DNA of 64,000 nucleotides from JASEGV01 sp947085405 (GCA_947085405.1 CAMTWO010000003.1:1-64000); one strand, 5' to 3'. Positions 45,319-54,260 are shown, numbered from the stretch's first letter. Numbers and translations: made by a program. The notes: generated from the sequence alone by a model not told the origin.

Positions 45319-45507
45319 TTTTTATCCTTTAAAATTTTTTCAAAAAATAATGTAGAACATATAATTAAACGATTCGGTAAAAAGTGCTACAAATATACTA
45401 AAATTTTTTTTAAATTCCTCAAGGTCAGAAATATTTTCTTACACCACTGATTTTTGGAATCCGTCAAATTTTTACTTATAATCTAATAGAATAAAGAAGA
45501 AAGGTTT

Positions 45508-46830
45508 ATGGAGAAAAATATTAAAATATCCGTTCTTATCTTTGGTATTGTATTATTTGTATCGGGCTTTTTTATCAAACAAATTCGCGCTGACAACACG
45601 CAATCGGAGAGCCGTGTAATTATCATAAACGTTGATGGTTCAATAAATCCCTCCAGCGCCGAATACATAAGTTCAAGTATTAAAAAAGCAAAAGAAAAAA
45701 ATGCCGAATGTTTAATCATCAAGCTAAACACACCCGGCGGACTTTTAAAATCGACGCGAATTATTGTTACCGATATTTTGAACTCCCCTGTGCCGGTAAT
45801 TGTGTATGTATCGCCTTCAGGTTCTCAAGCGGCATCGGCAGGAGTATTTGTAACACTTGCGGCACACATTGCAGTGATGGCACCCGGAACGAACATCGGC
45901 GCCGCACATCCGGTTGCGCTTCAAGGGCAGCAGGATTCAATTATGAACGAGAAAGCTACAAACGATGCGGCTGCGTTCATCAGAACAATCAGCGAGAAGC
46001 GGGCGCGGAATATTCAGTGGGCTGAAGATGCGGTCCGTAAAAGTTTATCTATCACCGAAACCGAAGCTCTCAATCTAAAAGTAATCGATACGATAGCGGC
46101 AACAATAAACGAGTTGCTTGAACAGGTAAACGGTAAGGTGGTTGATGTTCAAGGCAGCAAAAAAATACTCAACACTAAAAATGCTGAAATTGTAAACATC
46201 GAAATGAACTTTCAGCAGGAATTTTTGAATTTATTGAGCGACCCGAACATCGCTTACATACTTTTGATGATTGGAATGTATGGAATAATGTTCGAGCTTT
46301 ATAATCCCGGCTCAATTTTTCCCGGAGTTGTTGGTGTGATAAGCTTGGTATTGGCTTTTTACTCGTTACACACTTTGCCAATCAACTATGCGGGATTAGC
46401 GTTAATAATTTTTGCAATCATTTTATTCATATTGGAAATAAAAATACTCAGCCACGGACTTTTAACGATCGGTGGTGTAATATCGTTAGTCCTTGGGTCA
46501 ATAATGTTAATAGATACGGAGTCAACATTGGAAGTAATAGAAATATCCTGGCAAGTAATATTAGTAGCCGTAATACTGACTACAGCATTTTTTGTGTTTG
46601 CAATAAGTTTCGGCATCAAAGCCCAAATGCGAAAACCAACTACTGGCGTCGAAGGACTTGTGGATCAAACAGGTGAAGCATTAAGCGATTTAAATCCTGA
46701 AGGACAAGTTCTTGTTCACGGTGAGTATTGGAATGCCGAAAGTTTGGATGGACTAATAACCAAAGGCACAAAAGTAAAAGTTGTTGAAATAAAAAATCTC
46801 ACTATAAAAGTGCGTAAATTACAAAACTAA
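45508..46830 (+). CDS. nfeD: NfeD-family membrane serine protease (ClpP class)
   Basis: The 440-residue protein has an N-terminal signal/membrane segment, then a ClpP-like serine protease domain. The nucleophile Ser is in SPSGSQAASAGVFVTLAAH (about residues 93-111), and the partner Lys is near the MNEKATND loop (about 147). Four or five C-terminal membrane helices follow, then an OB-fold NfeD domain (GLVDQTGEALSDLNPEGQVLVHGEYWNAES). It probably cleaves stomatin-like proteins, and the next gene encodes one 17 bases away. Confidence 0.92.
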   Translation: MEKNIKISVLIFGIVLFVSGFFIKQIRADNTQSESRVIIINVDGSINPSSAEYISSSIKKAKEKNAECLIIKLNTPGGLLKSTRIIVTDILNSPVPVIVYVSPSGSQAASAGVFVTLAAHIAVMAPGTNIGAAHPVALQGQQDSIMNEKATNDAAAFIRTISEKRARNIQWAEDAVRKSLSITETEALNLKVIDTIAATINELLEQVNGKVVDVQGSKKILNTKNAEIVNIEMNFQQEFLNLLSDPNIAYILLMIGMYGIMFELYNPGSIFPGVVGVISLVLAFYSLHTLPINYAGLALIIFAIILFILEIKILSHGLLTIGGVISLVLGSIMLIDTESTLEVIEISWQVILVAVILTTAFFVFAISFGIKAQMRKPTTGVEGLVDQTGEALSDLNPEGQVLVHGEYWNAESLDGLITKGTKVKVVEIKNLTIKVRKLQN

Positions 46831-46847
46831 ACAGAAAGGATTTTGAA

Positions 46848-47606
46848 ATGCAAATAGTTCAAACATTAATGTTGATGGGAATTGTTTTCCTCTTAATTAT
46901 TTTAGCAAATTCGATACGAATATTACGCGAGTATGAACGCGGCGTAATTTTCCGGTTGGGAAGATTGATTGGGGTTAAAGGACCTGGCTTGATCTTACTA
47001 ATCCCACTTATCGACAGGATGGTAAAAGTAAGTTTAAGAACAGTTGTGATGGATGTTCCTTCACAAGACGTAATAACTAAAGACAACGTCTCAATAAAAG
47101 TTAATGCGGTTGTATATTTTCGTGTAATGCAACCGGACAAAGCAATCGTCGAAGTTGAAAATTATCTTTTTGCAACCTCACAACTTTCACAGACAACATT
47201 ACGCAGTATATTGGGTCAATCGGAATTGGATGAATTATTATCAGAGCGTGATAAAATAAATCGTGAACTACAAAAAATAATTGACCATCAGACTGAACCG
47301 TGGGGAATTAAAGTATCGAATGTGGAAGTGAAACACATCGACTTACCGCAAGAGATGCAAAGAGCAATGGCTAAACAAGCAGAAGCTGAGCGCGAACGAC
47401 GTGCAAAAGTTATCCACGCTGAAGGTGAGTTTCAAGCCAGTCAACGATTATCTGACGCTGCAAAAGTTATGAGTGAAAATTCTATGGCTTTGCAACTCCG
47501 TTATTTACAAACACTTACCGATGTTGCTTCTGATAAAAATTCTACTATCATCTTCCCTCTTCCAATAGATTTGATCACAGCATTTTTGCCGAAAGATAAG
47601 AAGTAA
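46848..47606 (+). CDS. SPFH/band 7 (slipin-like) protein
   Basis: The 252-residue protein has one N-terminal hydrophobic helix (LMLMGIVFLLIILANSI), then ILREYERGVIFRLGRLIGVKGPGLILLIP, the VPSQDVITKDNVSIKVNAVVYFRVM band-7 core, and a coiled-coil-forming tail (MAKQAEAERERRAKVIHAEGE). It would build a membrane microdomain scaffold and partner with the NfeD protease upstream. AAAGGA precedes its ATG. Confidence 0.93.
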   Translation: MQIVQTLMLMGIVFLLIILANSIRILREYERGVIFRLGRLIGVKGPGLILLIPLIDRMVKVSLRTVVMDVPSQDVITKDNVSIKVNAVVYFRVMQPDKAIVEVENYLFATSQLSQTTLRSILGQSELDELLSERDKINRELQKIIDHQTEPWGIKVSNVEVKHIDLPQEMQRAMAKQAEAERERRAKVIHAEGEFQASQRLSDAAKVMSENSMALQLRYLQTLTDVASDKNSTIIFPLPIDLITAFLPKDKK

Positions 47607-47613
47607 TTGATTT

Positions 47614-49965
47614 GTGACTGATATTCTTTACGGACATAACCCGCATCCGAAACTTATCGCAGTCCATCCGACTGAAGATAATAAAATGCGGGTTTATGTT
47701 CGTGATGAAAAACAAGTTACTTTTGAAGACTTCGATTTCTTTCCTTTCTTTTTCATTTCAGAAAATTATTTGTTAACTAATTTTCATCGCAGGCATTGGG
47801 TAAAACGGCTTGAAGGCGAGAATTATTTCGACCACATCGTTGCCTTCTCCCGATGGTTCGATATGTGGGATTACATACATAATTTACTGAACACTCATAA
47901 TCAGCAGACCGGAAAAAATCTTTCCTCATTTACTGACCTTCCATTTATTCATTTAATACCCGATCAGATTTCTCAATTCCTTATTCAATCGGGGAGAACA
48001 TTCTTTAAAGATATGGATTTTGAAGATGTTCACAGATTGCAAATCAGTATCGAAACTTATAAAAAGCCGGGAGCAAGGATAAGCAATGCGAATCGTTCTG
48101 ACGATAGAATTTTATACATCGCACTGACTGACAACAAAGGTTGGGAAAAAATAATCGGCAAGAAAGAGAAATCGGAAAAGGAAGTAATTGCTCAGCTAAT
48201 TGATATTATTAGAGACCGCAACCCGGATGTAATCGAAGGACACTATCTGCACAACCACATACTTCCCTATATTTTGAAACGCTGCGAACTTATGGAGTGC
48301 GAATTCACCATCGGGCGCGATGAAAAATCGCCAACAGTTTGTGAAAATCTGTTTTATCAACAGGACTTCCAACAGGATTCCAAAAAATATGAAATTAACG
48401 GACGGAATTTTGTTGACAGTTTAAGTTTGTTACACAATTATGATGCGTCAGGAAAAATTTTGCACAGTTATAATCTTAAATATGTGGGCGATTTTTTTAA
48501 CTATCCTTCCAGAACGAACCAACCAGATGAAGCAATATCAGATGCAGAAGCTGCTGATCCCGTCGCCGAATGTTTAGAGAATGCAAAACGAATTCGTTAT
48601 CTAACCGGATCGTTGCTGCCGAATTATTTTAAACAAGCACAAATTTTTCCGTATAAGTTAGATAGTTTGATTGATACAGGGTCAGCGGCAAAAATTGAAC
48701 TGTTGTTGATACGGGAATATGTTCATAATAAATACTCGATCCCAAAACCACAGAGCCAGAAACAAATTTCGGGCGGTCATACAGATATCTTCTTGCGCGG
48801 AGTAATAGGACCGGTTCTATATGCCGACGTCGAGTCGATGTATCCTACAATAATTATCAAACAAAATATTGCGCCGGCTTCAGATGTTTTAAATGTCTTC
48901 AACACGACTTTACAAGAATTGACTAAAATACGATTAGAGTATAAAAATAAATTTCAAGAGGATAAAAACAATCAGTCGCATTCTCATATTCAGAGGGATT
49001 TTAAACAACTCATCAATTCGTATTACGGTTATCTTGCCTATCACCGCGGTCTATTTAATGACTACGATATGGCGGATAAAGTTTCTGAAACAGGGAAAGT
49101 AATTTTAAAAAATGTAATTGAGATAATTCAATCGAGAGGCGGAAAAATTATCGAAGTCGATACCGACGGGATTTATTTTATTCCTCCCGAACACGTTATA
49201 GACGAAATAGGTGAAGAAAAATTTTTCCAAAGAATGAAGAATGATATTCCACAGGAATACAATTTGATCCTTGATAGCAGATATAAAAAAATGTTGAGCT
49301 ATAAAAAGAAAAACTATGCAACTTTAGATTATGAGAATAAAATTCAGATAAAAGGTTCGGCATTAATTTCAAAAAACATTGAACGATTCGGAAAAAATTT
49401 AATCCAACAATGCATCGAACGTATATTGAACGACGACTTCACCGGGTTGCATATTTTTTATGTAAATCTTTTTCAGGATATTACTAATCGTCGGTGGCAG
49501 GTTCAGGATTTTATGAGGATTGAAACCTTGAAAGAATCGTTATCTCGCTACAAAAAAGAGGTCGAAGCAGAGAAAAGAAACCGAAGCGCCGTGTATGAAT
49601 TAGCCCTTAAATCGGGAAGTAAATATAAAATTGGCGATAGGATTGCCTACTACATAACCGGCACCGACACCAACGTAACATCGTATGAGAACTGCAAAGT
49701 GGCTGATAAATGGGACCCGAATTTTCCCGATGAAAATACATCTTATTATTTGAAACGATTGGAAGAGCAGACGAAAAAATTCAAACCATTTTTTGATGAA
49801 CACGATTTTAATTTAATATTCTCACTCGAAGAATCACTTGAAGACCTGAACGATATAGTTAAATCTAAAATAATTGAAGTTAGTGAAGAGAAGGAACAAG
49901 AGGATGGAGAAATCCAAAAAGATACAACTCCAGAAGACGGTGGGATTTGGCTTGCCACAGATTGA
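47614..49965 (+). CDS. Family B DNA polymerase with degenerate exonuclease domain
   Basis: The 783-residue protein has family B polymerase motif A DVESMYPTI (about residue 405), motif B INSYYGYLAYHRG (about 467) and motif C EVDTDGIYF (about 514). The palm Asp residues are present. In the exonuclease region motif I reads QISIETY where a catalytic Asp is normal, and the segment equivalent to NxxxFD is GHYLHNHILPYI without it, so proofreading is probably lost. The GTG start lies 7 bases after the SPFH gene. Family B polymerases of this kind in bacteria are thought to serve repair or bypass; this role is inference. Confidence 0.88.
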   Translation: MTDILYGHNPHPKLIAVHPTEDNKMRVYVRDEKQVTFEDFDFFPFFFISENYLLTNFHRRHWVKRLEGENYFDHIVAFSRWFDMWDYIHNLLNTHNQQTGKNLSSFTDLPFIHLIPDQISQFLIQSGRTFFKDMDFEDVHRLQISIETYKKPGARISNANRSDDRILYIALTDNKGWEKIIGKKEKSEKEVIAQLIDIIRDRNPDVIEGHYLHNHILPYILKRCELMECEFTIGRDEKSPTVCENLFYQQDFQQDSKKYEINGRNFVDSLSLLHNYDASGKILHSYNLKYVGDFFNYPSRTNQPDEAISDAEAADPVAECLENAKRIRYLTGSLLPNYFKQAQIFPYKLDSLIDTGSAAKIELLLIREYVHNKYSIPKPQSQKQISGGHTDIFLRGVIGPVLYADVESMYPTIIIKQNIAPASDVLNVFNTTLQELTKIRLEYKNKFQEDKNNQSHSHIQRDFKQLINSYYGYLAYHRGLFNDYDMADKVSETGKVILKNVIEIIQSRGGKIIEVDTDGIYFIPPEHVIDEIGEEKFFQRMKNDIPQEYNLILDSRYKKMLSYKKKNYATLDYENKIQIKGSALISKNIERFGKNLIQQCIERILNDDFTGLHIFYVNLFQDITNRRWQVQDFMRIETLKESLSRYKKEVEAEKRNRSAVYELALKSGSKYKIGDRIAYYITGTDTNVTSYENCKVADKWDPNFPDENTSYYLKRLEEQTKKFKPFFDEHDFNLIFSLEESLEDLNDIVKSKIIEVSEEKEQEDGEIQKDTTPEDGGIWLATD

Positions 49966-50000
49966 CTACCTTCTACCTACTATTTACTATTTACTACCTA

Positions 50001-50405
50001 CTACTCCCTATTCTTCAACACCCAATCACGAACATAATTTACAATCTCGACAGTTGTGGCACCCGGTGTAAATATCTTACCCACACCTATTTTGTTCAAT
50101 TCTTGTATGTCTTGTTCAGGAATAATTCCACCTCCATAAATTAACACATTCTCAACCGACTTTTCCTTCATAAGTTTTATGATGCGCGGGAAAATAGTCA
50201 TGTGTGCCCCGCTTAAAATGCTAACACCTATCGCATCAACGTCTTCCTGCAAAGCTGCTTCGACAATCATTTCGGGAGTTTTACGCAAACCGGTGTAAAT
50301 TACCTCCATACCCGCATCGCGCAAAGCTGCTGCTATTACTTTAGCGCCACGGTCGTGACCATCTAAACCTGCTTTCGCAACTATAACTCGAATTTTTCTT
50401 TCCAT
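50001..50405 (-). CDS. Methylmalonyl-CoA mutase-type cobalamin-binding subunit
   Basis: The 134-residue protein is the B12-binding domain alone. AKAGLDGHDRGAKVIAAALRDAG (DxHxxG with the cobalt-ligand His, about residues 10-32) is followed by SILSGAHMTIFPRIIKLMKE and YGGGIIPEQDI. It pairs with a separate mutase large subunit, not in the window, to interconvert succinyl- and methylmalonyl-CoA or similar acyl-CoAs. The maf gene starts upstream, separated by 9 bases. Confidence 0.92.
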   Translation of the reverse strand: MERKIRVIVAKAGLDGHDRGAKVIAAALRDAGMEVIYTGLRKTPEMIVEAALQEDVDAIGVSILSGAHMTIFPRIIKLMKEKSVENVLIYGGGIIPEQDIQELNKIGVGKIFTPGATTVEIVNYVRDWVLKNRE

Positions 50406-50414
50406 TATTATTCC

Positions 50415-51002
50415 TTATGCAATTTCTTTTTGGAATTTTTGTAGAGTAATATAAAATTTTGTGAGCGGAAATCCAACCACATTATAAAAGCAGCCGTTTA
50501 TCCGTTCAACAAAAACAGCCCCGTAATCATCCTGAATTCCATAAGCACCCGCTTTATCGGCGGGCGATTTCGATTTTACATACTCAAGTATTTCTTCATC
50601 TTCTAAATCTCTGAATTTAACCATAGTAATTTCAACGTTAGAAACAATTTTATTACTTGGTTTATCCACGATAGCAAATCCCGTAAAAACTTTATGTTCG
50701 CGTCCGCTTAGTTTTTTGAGCATTCGAAAAGCGTCTTCATCATCAGCGGGTTTACCCATCATTTCGCCATTCAGCACTACGATTGTATCAGCCCCGATAA
50801 TAAATGCATGCTCGATGTCTTTCGCTATATCTAAAGCTTTTGCCTCTGCGAGTCGAGTTACGTTTTCTTCCGGTGTTTTAGTTTTATCGAATACCTCTTC
50901 CACTGAACTGTGTCGAACTTCAAAATCAAACCCAATCTGCTGCAGCAAAATTTGCCGTCGCGGCGATGCCGATGCTAAAATTATTTTCTTTTTTACTTTC
51001 AT
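50415..51002 (-). CDS. maf: Maf-family nucleotide pyrophosphatase
   Basis: The 195-residue protein has IILASASPRRQILLQQIG (residues 7-24, the nucleotide-binding start), FIIGADTIVVLNGEMMGKP and SPADKAGAYGIQDDYGAVFVERINGCFYNVVGFPL. It hydrolyses non-canonical nucleoside triphosphates such as dTTP/UTP or modified forms. I use ATG 51002; the TTG frame upstream would lie in the T tract of the preceding terminator. Confidence 0.93.
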   Translation of the reverse strand: MKVKKKIILASASPRRQILLQQIGFDFEVRHSSVEEVFDKTKTPEENVTRLAEAKALDIAKDIEHAFIIGADTIVVLNGEMMGKPADDEDAFRMLKKLSGREHKVFTGFAIVDKPSNKIVSNVEITMVKFRDLEDEEILEYVKSKSPADKAGAYGIQDDYGAVFVERINGCFYNVVGFPLTKFYITLQKFQKEIA

Positions 51003-51009
51003 AATTAAC

Positions 51010-51040
51010 AAAAAAAAAGCGACTAATAGGATGTCGCTTT
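51010..51040 (-). terminator. Rho-independent terminator of the small secreted gene
   Basis: On the minus strand, AAAGCGAC and GTCGCTTT (8 pairs; 51040-51033 with 51023-51016) flank a 9-base loop. A run of eight or nine T follows. It lies 31 bases after the stop of the gene at 51072-51473 and ends just before the maf start. Confidence 0.85.
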
Positions 51041-51071
51041 CTGTGTTTCAATTTAAACTTTATAATTTTTT

Positions 51072-51473
51072 CTATCTGAACATTGCTTTGATGCTGCCCC
51101 AAGTTCGTTTGACGCTATTAACAGAGTGGGAAACTGAAATTGGTCCTAGTATATGCTCAGGATTTCCATTATTAAAAATTATCCGAACTTGATATTCGTA
51201 AATGTTGGCAGACGTTTTAAAAGCGTTTTGATCTTCAAATGTGTATTCAGATTTGCCTTCTGGAAATTTGGTGCTGATTCGTATAAAAACTCCACTAACT
51301 CCAGCCCGTCGTTCGATCGCATATTTTTCAACATTGATTTCGCTAGCAACTTTCCAAGTTATCTTAATAACCGATCCGTCGCTTGAAGCTCTTACATTAT
51401 CATTAGTAACCTGACTTAGGGTGGCAACAAAAAATGTTAGAGATAGAAGTAATATGGTGAACGATTTTTTCAT
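51072..51473 (-). CDS. Small exported protein with fibronectin type III-like fold
   Basis: The 133-residue protein has a signal peptide (FTILLLSLTFFVATLS). A single beta domain with the FnIII-like pattern VIKITWKVASEINVEKYAIERR and YEYQVRIIFNNG follows. Such isolated domains in this phylum often occur in cell-surface or sorted proteins, but no sorting tail is visible. It stands alone, between a terminator and the tRNA pair. Function unknown. Confidence 0.72.
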   Translation of the reverse strand: MKKSFTILLLSLTFFVATLSQVTNDNVRASSDGSVIKITWKVASEINVEKYAIERRAGVSGVFIRISTKFPEGKSEYTFEDQNAFKTSANIYEYQVRIIFNNGNPEHILGPISVSHSVNSVKRTWGSIKAMFR

Positions 51474-51539
51474 ATATTTTTAGTAAAATTCACTAACAAG
51501 ATAAATTTAAGTTTGGATAAAGTCAAGTTTTGATTTCAG

Positions 51540-51623
51540 TGCGCGAGGCGAGACTTGAACTCGCATGCCCTTTCGGGCGCCACCCCCTCAAGATGGTGTG
51601 TCTGCCAGTTCCACCACTCGCGC
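51540..51623 (-). tRNA. tRNA-Leu(GAG)
   Basis: Minus strand: acceptor GCGCGAG/CTCGCGC with discriminator A. The anticodon arm is CCATC-TTGAGGG-GGTGG giving GAG, and the long variable arm contains CGCCCGAAAGGGC. CCA is not encoded. It is probably co-transcribed with the tRNA-Lys 102 bases upstream. Confidence 0.94.
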
Positions 51624-51725
51624 TAAACCATTTCAAAAATCAAATCCGCCTCAAGCGGTAAAAAGCCAAAATAACTGTGTTTTCAGCTTTTTGACTTTTT
51701 AATTTTTACATTTGACTTGAATTTG

Positions 51726-51797
51726 TGAGCCTGGGTGGGCTCGAACCACCGGCCCTCTGCTTAAAAGGCAGATGCTCTACCCCTGAGCTACAGGCTC
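51726..51797 (-). tRNA. tRNA-Lys(TTT)
   Basis: Minus strand: GAGCCTG/CAGGCTC acceptor and discriminator A. The D arm is GTAGCTCAGGGGTAGAGC, the anticodon arm TCTGC-CTTTTAA-GCAGA, and the T arm GTGG-TTCGAGC-CCAC. CCA is not encoded. Confidence 0.95.
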
Positions 51798-51815
51798 AAC
51801 ACAAATTGGCGTGAA

Positions 51816-51844
51816 AATATAAGAATAATTCGGCTAATTTACAA
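51816..51844 (-). promoter_or_regulatory. Probable promoter of the tRNA-Lys/tRNA-Leu unit
   Basis: On the minus strand, TTGTAA and TATATT are separated by exactly 17 bases. The -10 box ends 18 bases before the tRNA-Lys 5' end. Confidence 0.55.
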
Positions 51845-52262
51845 GCAATGTTTCAAAAGTCTTGAAAAATAATCAACAAATTCATCTACAGCAAAATCAA
51901 CACTTTTTTTTAAAACTTTTTTACTGAAAATAGAACGCCTTCCCAGCAAAATTCGGCTCGCCACAAGCTTGCAATTCCGAGAAGGTATTCATATAAATTT
52001 TGGTTAAGTGGCGAATGAATTTTTTAAACTGCATCGGAAATTTAAACAAACCTGTTCTCAAAATCAAGTAAGTTATTTTATTAACACCTAATTCTTCTTT
52101 AATATATCCGCAAATTCAAAATTATGCATTTTTTATCATTCTCGCATATTTCACAAAATTATTTCCGGGTTTACCCTCAATTCAAGTGCACTTATCCTGG
52201 TATTTGAAGGATATTTAACCAGCTATTCAACCTAATTATACACATTTACGCAATCACTAAAA
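51845..52262. other. AT-rich non-coding stretch
   Basis: No frame longer than a few codons with a ribosome site, and no hairpin or repeat that I can support. It starts the accessory region and separates the tRNA unit from a small unrecognised gene. Confidence 0.5.
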
Positions 52263-52418
52263 TTATTTATATATATCCCGGATTTTCATTTGTTCCAAAA
52301 TTTTATCTTCTCTTAACCTTTGAGCCTTTGCTTCTATAGGATGTTTTTTATTCATATATTTTCTCAATTCTCTTGCTTTTTTTATCCGTTCATCTCTTGT
52401 TAGTAATTGCTTTCCCAT
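52263..52418 (-). CDS. Small basic protein of unknown function
   Basis: From ATG 52418 a 51-residue, highly charged helical protein is encoded (LLTRDERIKKARELRKYM, then AKAQRLREDKILEQM). AAAGGAAAG lies about 12 bases before this ATG. An upstream TTG/ATG frame extends it to 70 residues, but the extra residues are unlike it in composition and lie in the structured RNA candidate. Could be a DNA- or RNA-binding helix pair. I do not recognise a family. Confidence 0.5.
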   Translation of the reverse strand: MGKQLLTRDERIKKARELRKYMNKKHPIEAKAQRLREDKILEQMKIRDIYK

Positions 52419-52454
52419 ATTCTTAATCTTTCCTTTGTTAATTATTCCAGAGGG

Positions 52455-52711
52455 GGAGGTGATGACGCAATTCACCCGCTCCAGTATTCTAACTTGTTAT
52501 TAGCTGTTTTCGATTATACCTAACTTTCGTTTTCAGAATATTTTATTCCGTCGGGGTTTGGCGTTTCCGCTTTTAGACTAATCAGGATTTAACGGGGGGC
52601 TCGTCCTATACAAGAATTGTTACGCTGGCTCTCACGCCCCAAAATTCTCTACCCAATTAGCACCCGTCCCTTTCGGGAAAGACCGCAGTTATATGAGAAC
52701 CCTATTCTCAT
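52455..52711 (-). ncRNA. Candidate structured RNA, unidentified
   Basis: Within 260 bases, without a gene, several stems of exact pairing occur. ATGAGAA/TTCTCAT (52693-52711). UCCC-GAAA-GGGA (52667-52678) and GCG-GAAA-CGC (52561-52570), both with GNRA loops on the minus strand. AGAATT/AATTCT (52613-52648). GAATA/TATTC (52536-52548). GGTGA/TCACC (52458-52476). GGGGC (52596-52600) can pair with GCCCC (52636-52640), crossing the AGAATT stem as a pseudoknot. Two GAAA loops favour the minus strand. I do not recognise an Rfam family. It precedes the small basic gene. Confidence 0.45.
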
Positions 52712-52762
52712 CGGTATTACAGAATTCTCTGGTGTTTCTTCCTACTCGTAGATACATTTTTT

Positions 52763-53221
52763 CTAACTCCAATATGGTTGATATTCTTTCCAGTCAACCG
52801 TAATAAAAAACTTGTTTATCTTTAATTTTTCAGCTATATCTAATGGCAATAGCTTTACTTCACTATTTTTTCCATCACCAGCTCTGTATTTGGGAAAATC
52901 CTTTAAAGCTTCCCGTAGTGTGCTTACGTAAAACTCATAACAGCATAACCTTTCCTTATCCATCGGCACTACATGAACCCATACATTTGCTGCCGTCTGA
53001 TCTAAACCTGAGGATTTACCCTTGTAGGTAACTTCAAAGCATAGGTTAAATGTTTCGCTTGCTTTCGCTTCGAATTTAATTTCATAAGTAAATTGTTTTG
53101 AAGCACTAATCCCATCAAATTGAGGAAAGTATCCGACCGGTACAAAAATAACCTCATCTATCTTTCGAGAATAATACTGTGCAATTTCAATCTCTATTAT
53201 TTTGGTTATACCACTATTCAA
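52763..53221 (-). CDS. Hypothetical protein, possible nuclease-like fold
   Basis: The 152-residue frame begins at TTG 53221, eight codons after a stop, without a good ribosome site, so the true start is uncertain or the gene is cut at the 5' end. The stretch FEVTYKGKSSGLDQTAANVWVHVV followed by RAGDGKNSEVKLLPLDIAEKL resembles a widespread mobile-element family of small hypothetical proteins with a PD-(D/E)xK-like pattern. Here the key position reads E-V-T, not E-x-K, so activity is doubtful. Assignment is tentative. Confidence 0.5.
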   Translation of the reverse strand: MNSGITKIIEIEIAQYYSRKIDEVIFVPVGYFPQFDGISASKQFTYEIKFEAKASETFNLCFEVTYKGKSSGLDQTAANVWVHVVPMDKERLCCYEFYVSTLREALKDFPKYRAGDGKNSEVKLLPLDIAEKLKINKFFITVDWKEYQPYWS

Positions 53222-53414
53222 GGGTGTCCAAAAACCTAAAGTTTACTATGAAATAAAAAAGTCAAAGTTAGGGAAAATCTTAATGAAAAAACCCTGCTTC
53301 GACTTTATTAATTCTTTATATTTTTGTTTGTGTATCATTAAGTTTTTGTTTAATGATACTAAATGTTCTCAATGAGAACGTTCCAAATGTTCTCACTTTT
53401 TTTCTTAGAACGTT
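53222..53414. promoter_or_regulatory. Cluster of GTTCTCA/AGAAC palindromes
   Basis: GTTCTCAATGAGAAC (53365-53379) is a perfect 15-base palindrome. A second AATGTTCTCA follows at 53387, and AGAACGTTCT (53407-53416) is a perfect 10-base palindrome across the stop of the next gene. Three related half-sites in 50 bases look like binding sites for a dimeric regulator or a short repeat array. Confidence 0.4.
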
Positions 53415-54242
53415 CTAATAGTCCCTTTTATTCTCCTCGCTATACCCCAATTTTCTTAAAGTCACTGCAACACTGTCCTGTTTTATCCAATTAAAACCTA
53501 ATTTTTTTATTTCGTTTGTTATCAAATAAACTTTAAAACTTGGGACACTCACACCTTCTTTAAGTTTCCATTTAATATTATTCTCCCTAATTAATTGTTT
53601 GAGAATATTTTGAAGTTGTTTACGTCGAAATTTTGCAGGTTGTTCTTCCGCAGGTATGTCAGCCCCTTTATCAAATATATCAGTTTTCGCATTTTCAGGT
53701 TCCACTCCCAGTGTGGCTGTTATTAATTCTCCTTCACACCCAAACGGGGAATCAAACCATTGAAGTTCAATCTCTGAAATAAAATATTTTATGAATATTT
53801 CTTTTTCTTCGATTAAACCTGCTTCACAAATATTTATTACTTGCTGAAATTTTTCACATTCTACTTCCTCATTTTTGATATTTTCATATAAGTGTTCGAT
53901 ATATTCTTTCTCTAAATCAGTACCATAATGTTCACCTGCATAGAAGTCAGCACTAAATTCTGATTCAAATATAATATCCTGTTCAAGTTTTATGGATGTA
54001 TCCCCCTTAAGGTATTTTATCCCATCTGAATAATCTTTGATTTTTTTTCTTAATTTATTTATATAATTATCCGGTATGAATTTGCCTACCACTCCACCTA
54101 ATTCGTAAAATATTTTCAAATATCCATCAGGCTCGGTCTTTTTTACTTTCAATATTTTAATCTCTTCTGCAAGTTCCTTAACAGTTATAAGTTCCCCATT
54201 TCTATACCCAGGAACACCATTGCTGTCCATATTATTTTTCAA
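53415..54242 (-). CDS. Hypothetical protein of the accessory region
   Basis: The 275-residue protein is mainly helical and acidic, with HYGTDLEKEYIEHLYENIKNEE in the middle and a basic C-terminal part (FRRKQLQNILKQLIRENNIKW ... LRKLGYSEENKRDY) that could bind nucleic acid. I do not recognise a family. TTG 54242 has AGGAG eight bases before it, a better site than the ATG at 54230. A 110-base element resembling the one before its upstream neighbour lies directly upstream. Confidence 0.6.
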   Translation of the reverse strand: MKNNMDSNGVPGYRNGELITVKELAEEIKILKVKKTEPDGYLKIFYELGGVVGKFIPDNYINKLRKKIKDYSDGIKYLKGDTSIKLEQDIIFESEFSADFYAGEHYGTDLEKEYIEHLYENIKNEEVECEKFQQVINICEAGLIEEKEIFIKYFISEIELQWFDSPFGCEGELITATLGVEPENAKTDIFDKGADIPAEEQPAKFRRKQLQNILKQLIRENNIKWKLKEGVSVPSFKVYLITNEIKKLGFNWIKQDSVAVTLRKLGYSEENKRDY

Positions 54243-54260
54243 TTTTCACACTCCTACATT

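Noticed and set aside
49966..50000. Short TAC-rich repeats after the DNA polymerase gene
   Set aside because: Only a 35-base low-complexity stretch with irregular units. No structure beyond composition.
51003..51011. TTG start of maf at 51011
   Set aside because: It lies within the T tract of a clear terminator, and the conserved Maf start follows ATG 51002.
52455..52711. Naming the structured RNA as HEARO/OMEGA or a group II intron
   Set aside because: No associated IscB/TnpB or reverse transcriptase gene in the window, and no domain V-like hairpin. The identity is left open.
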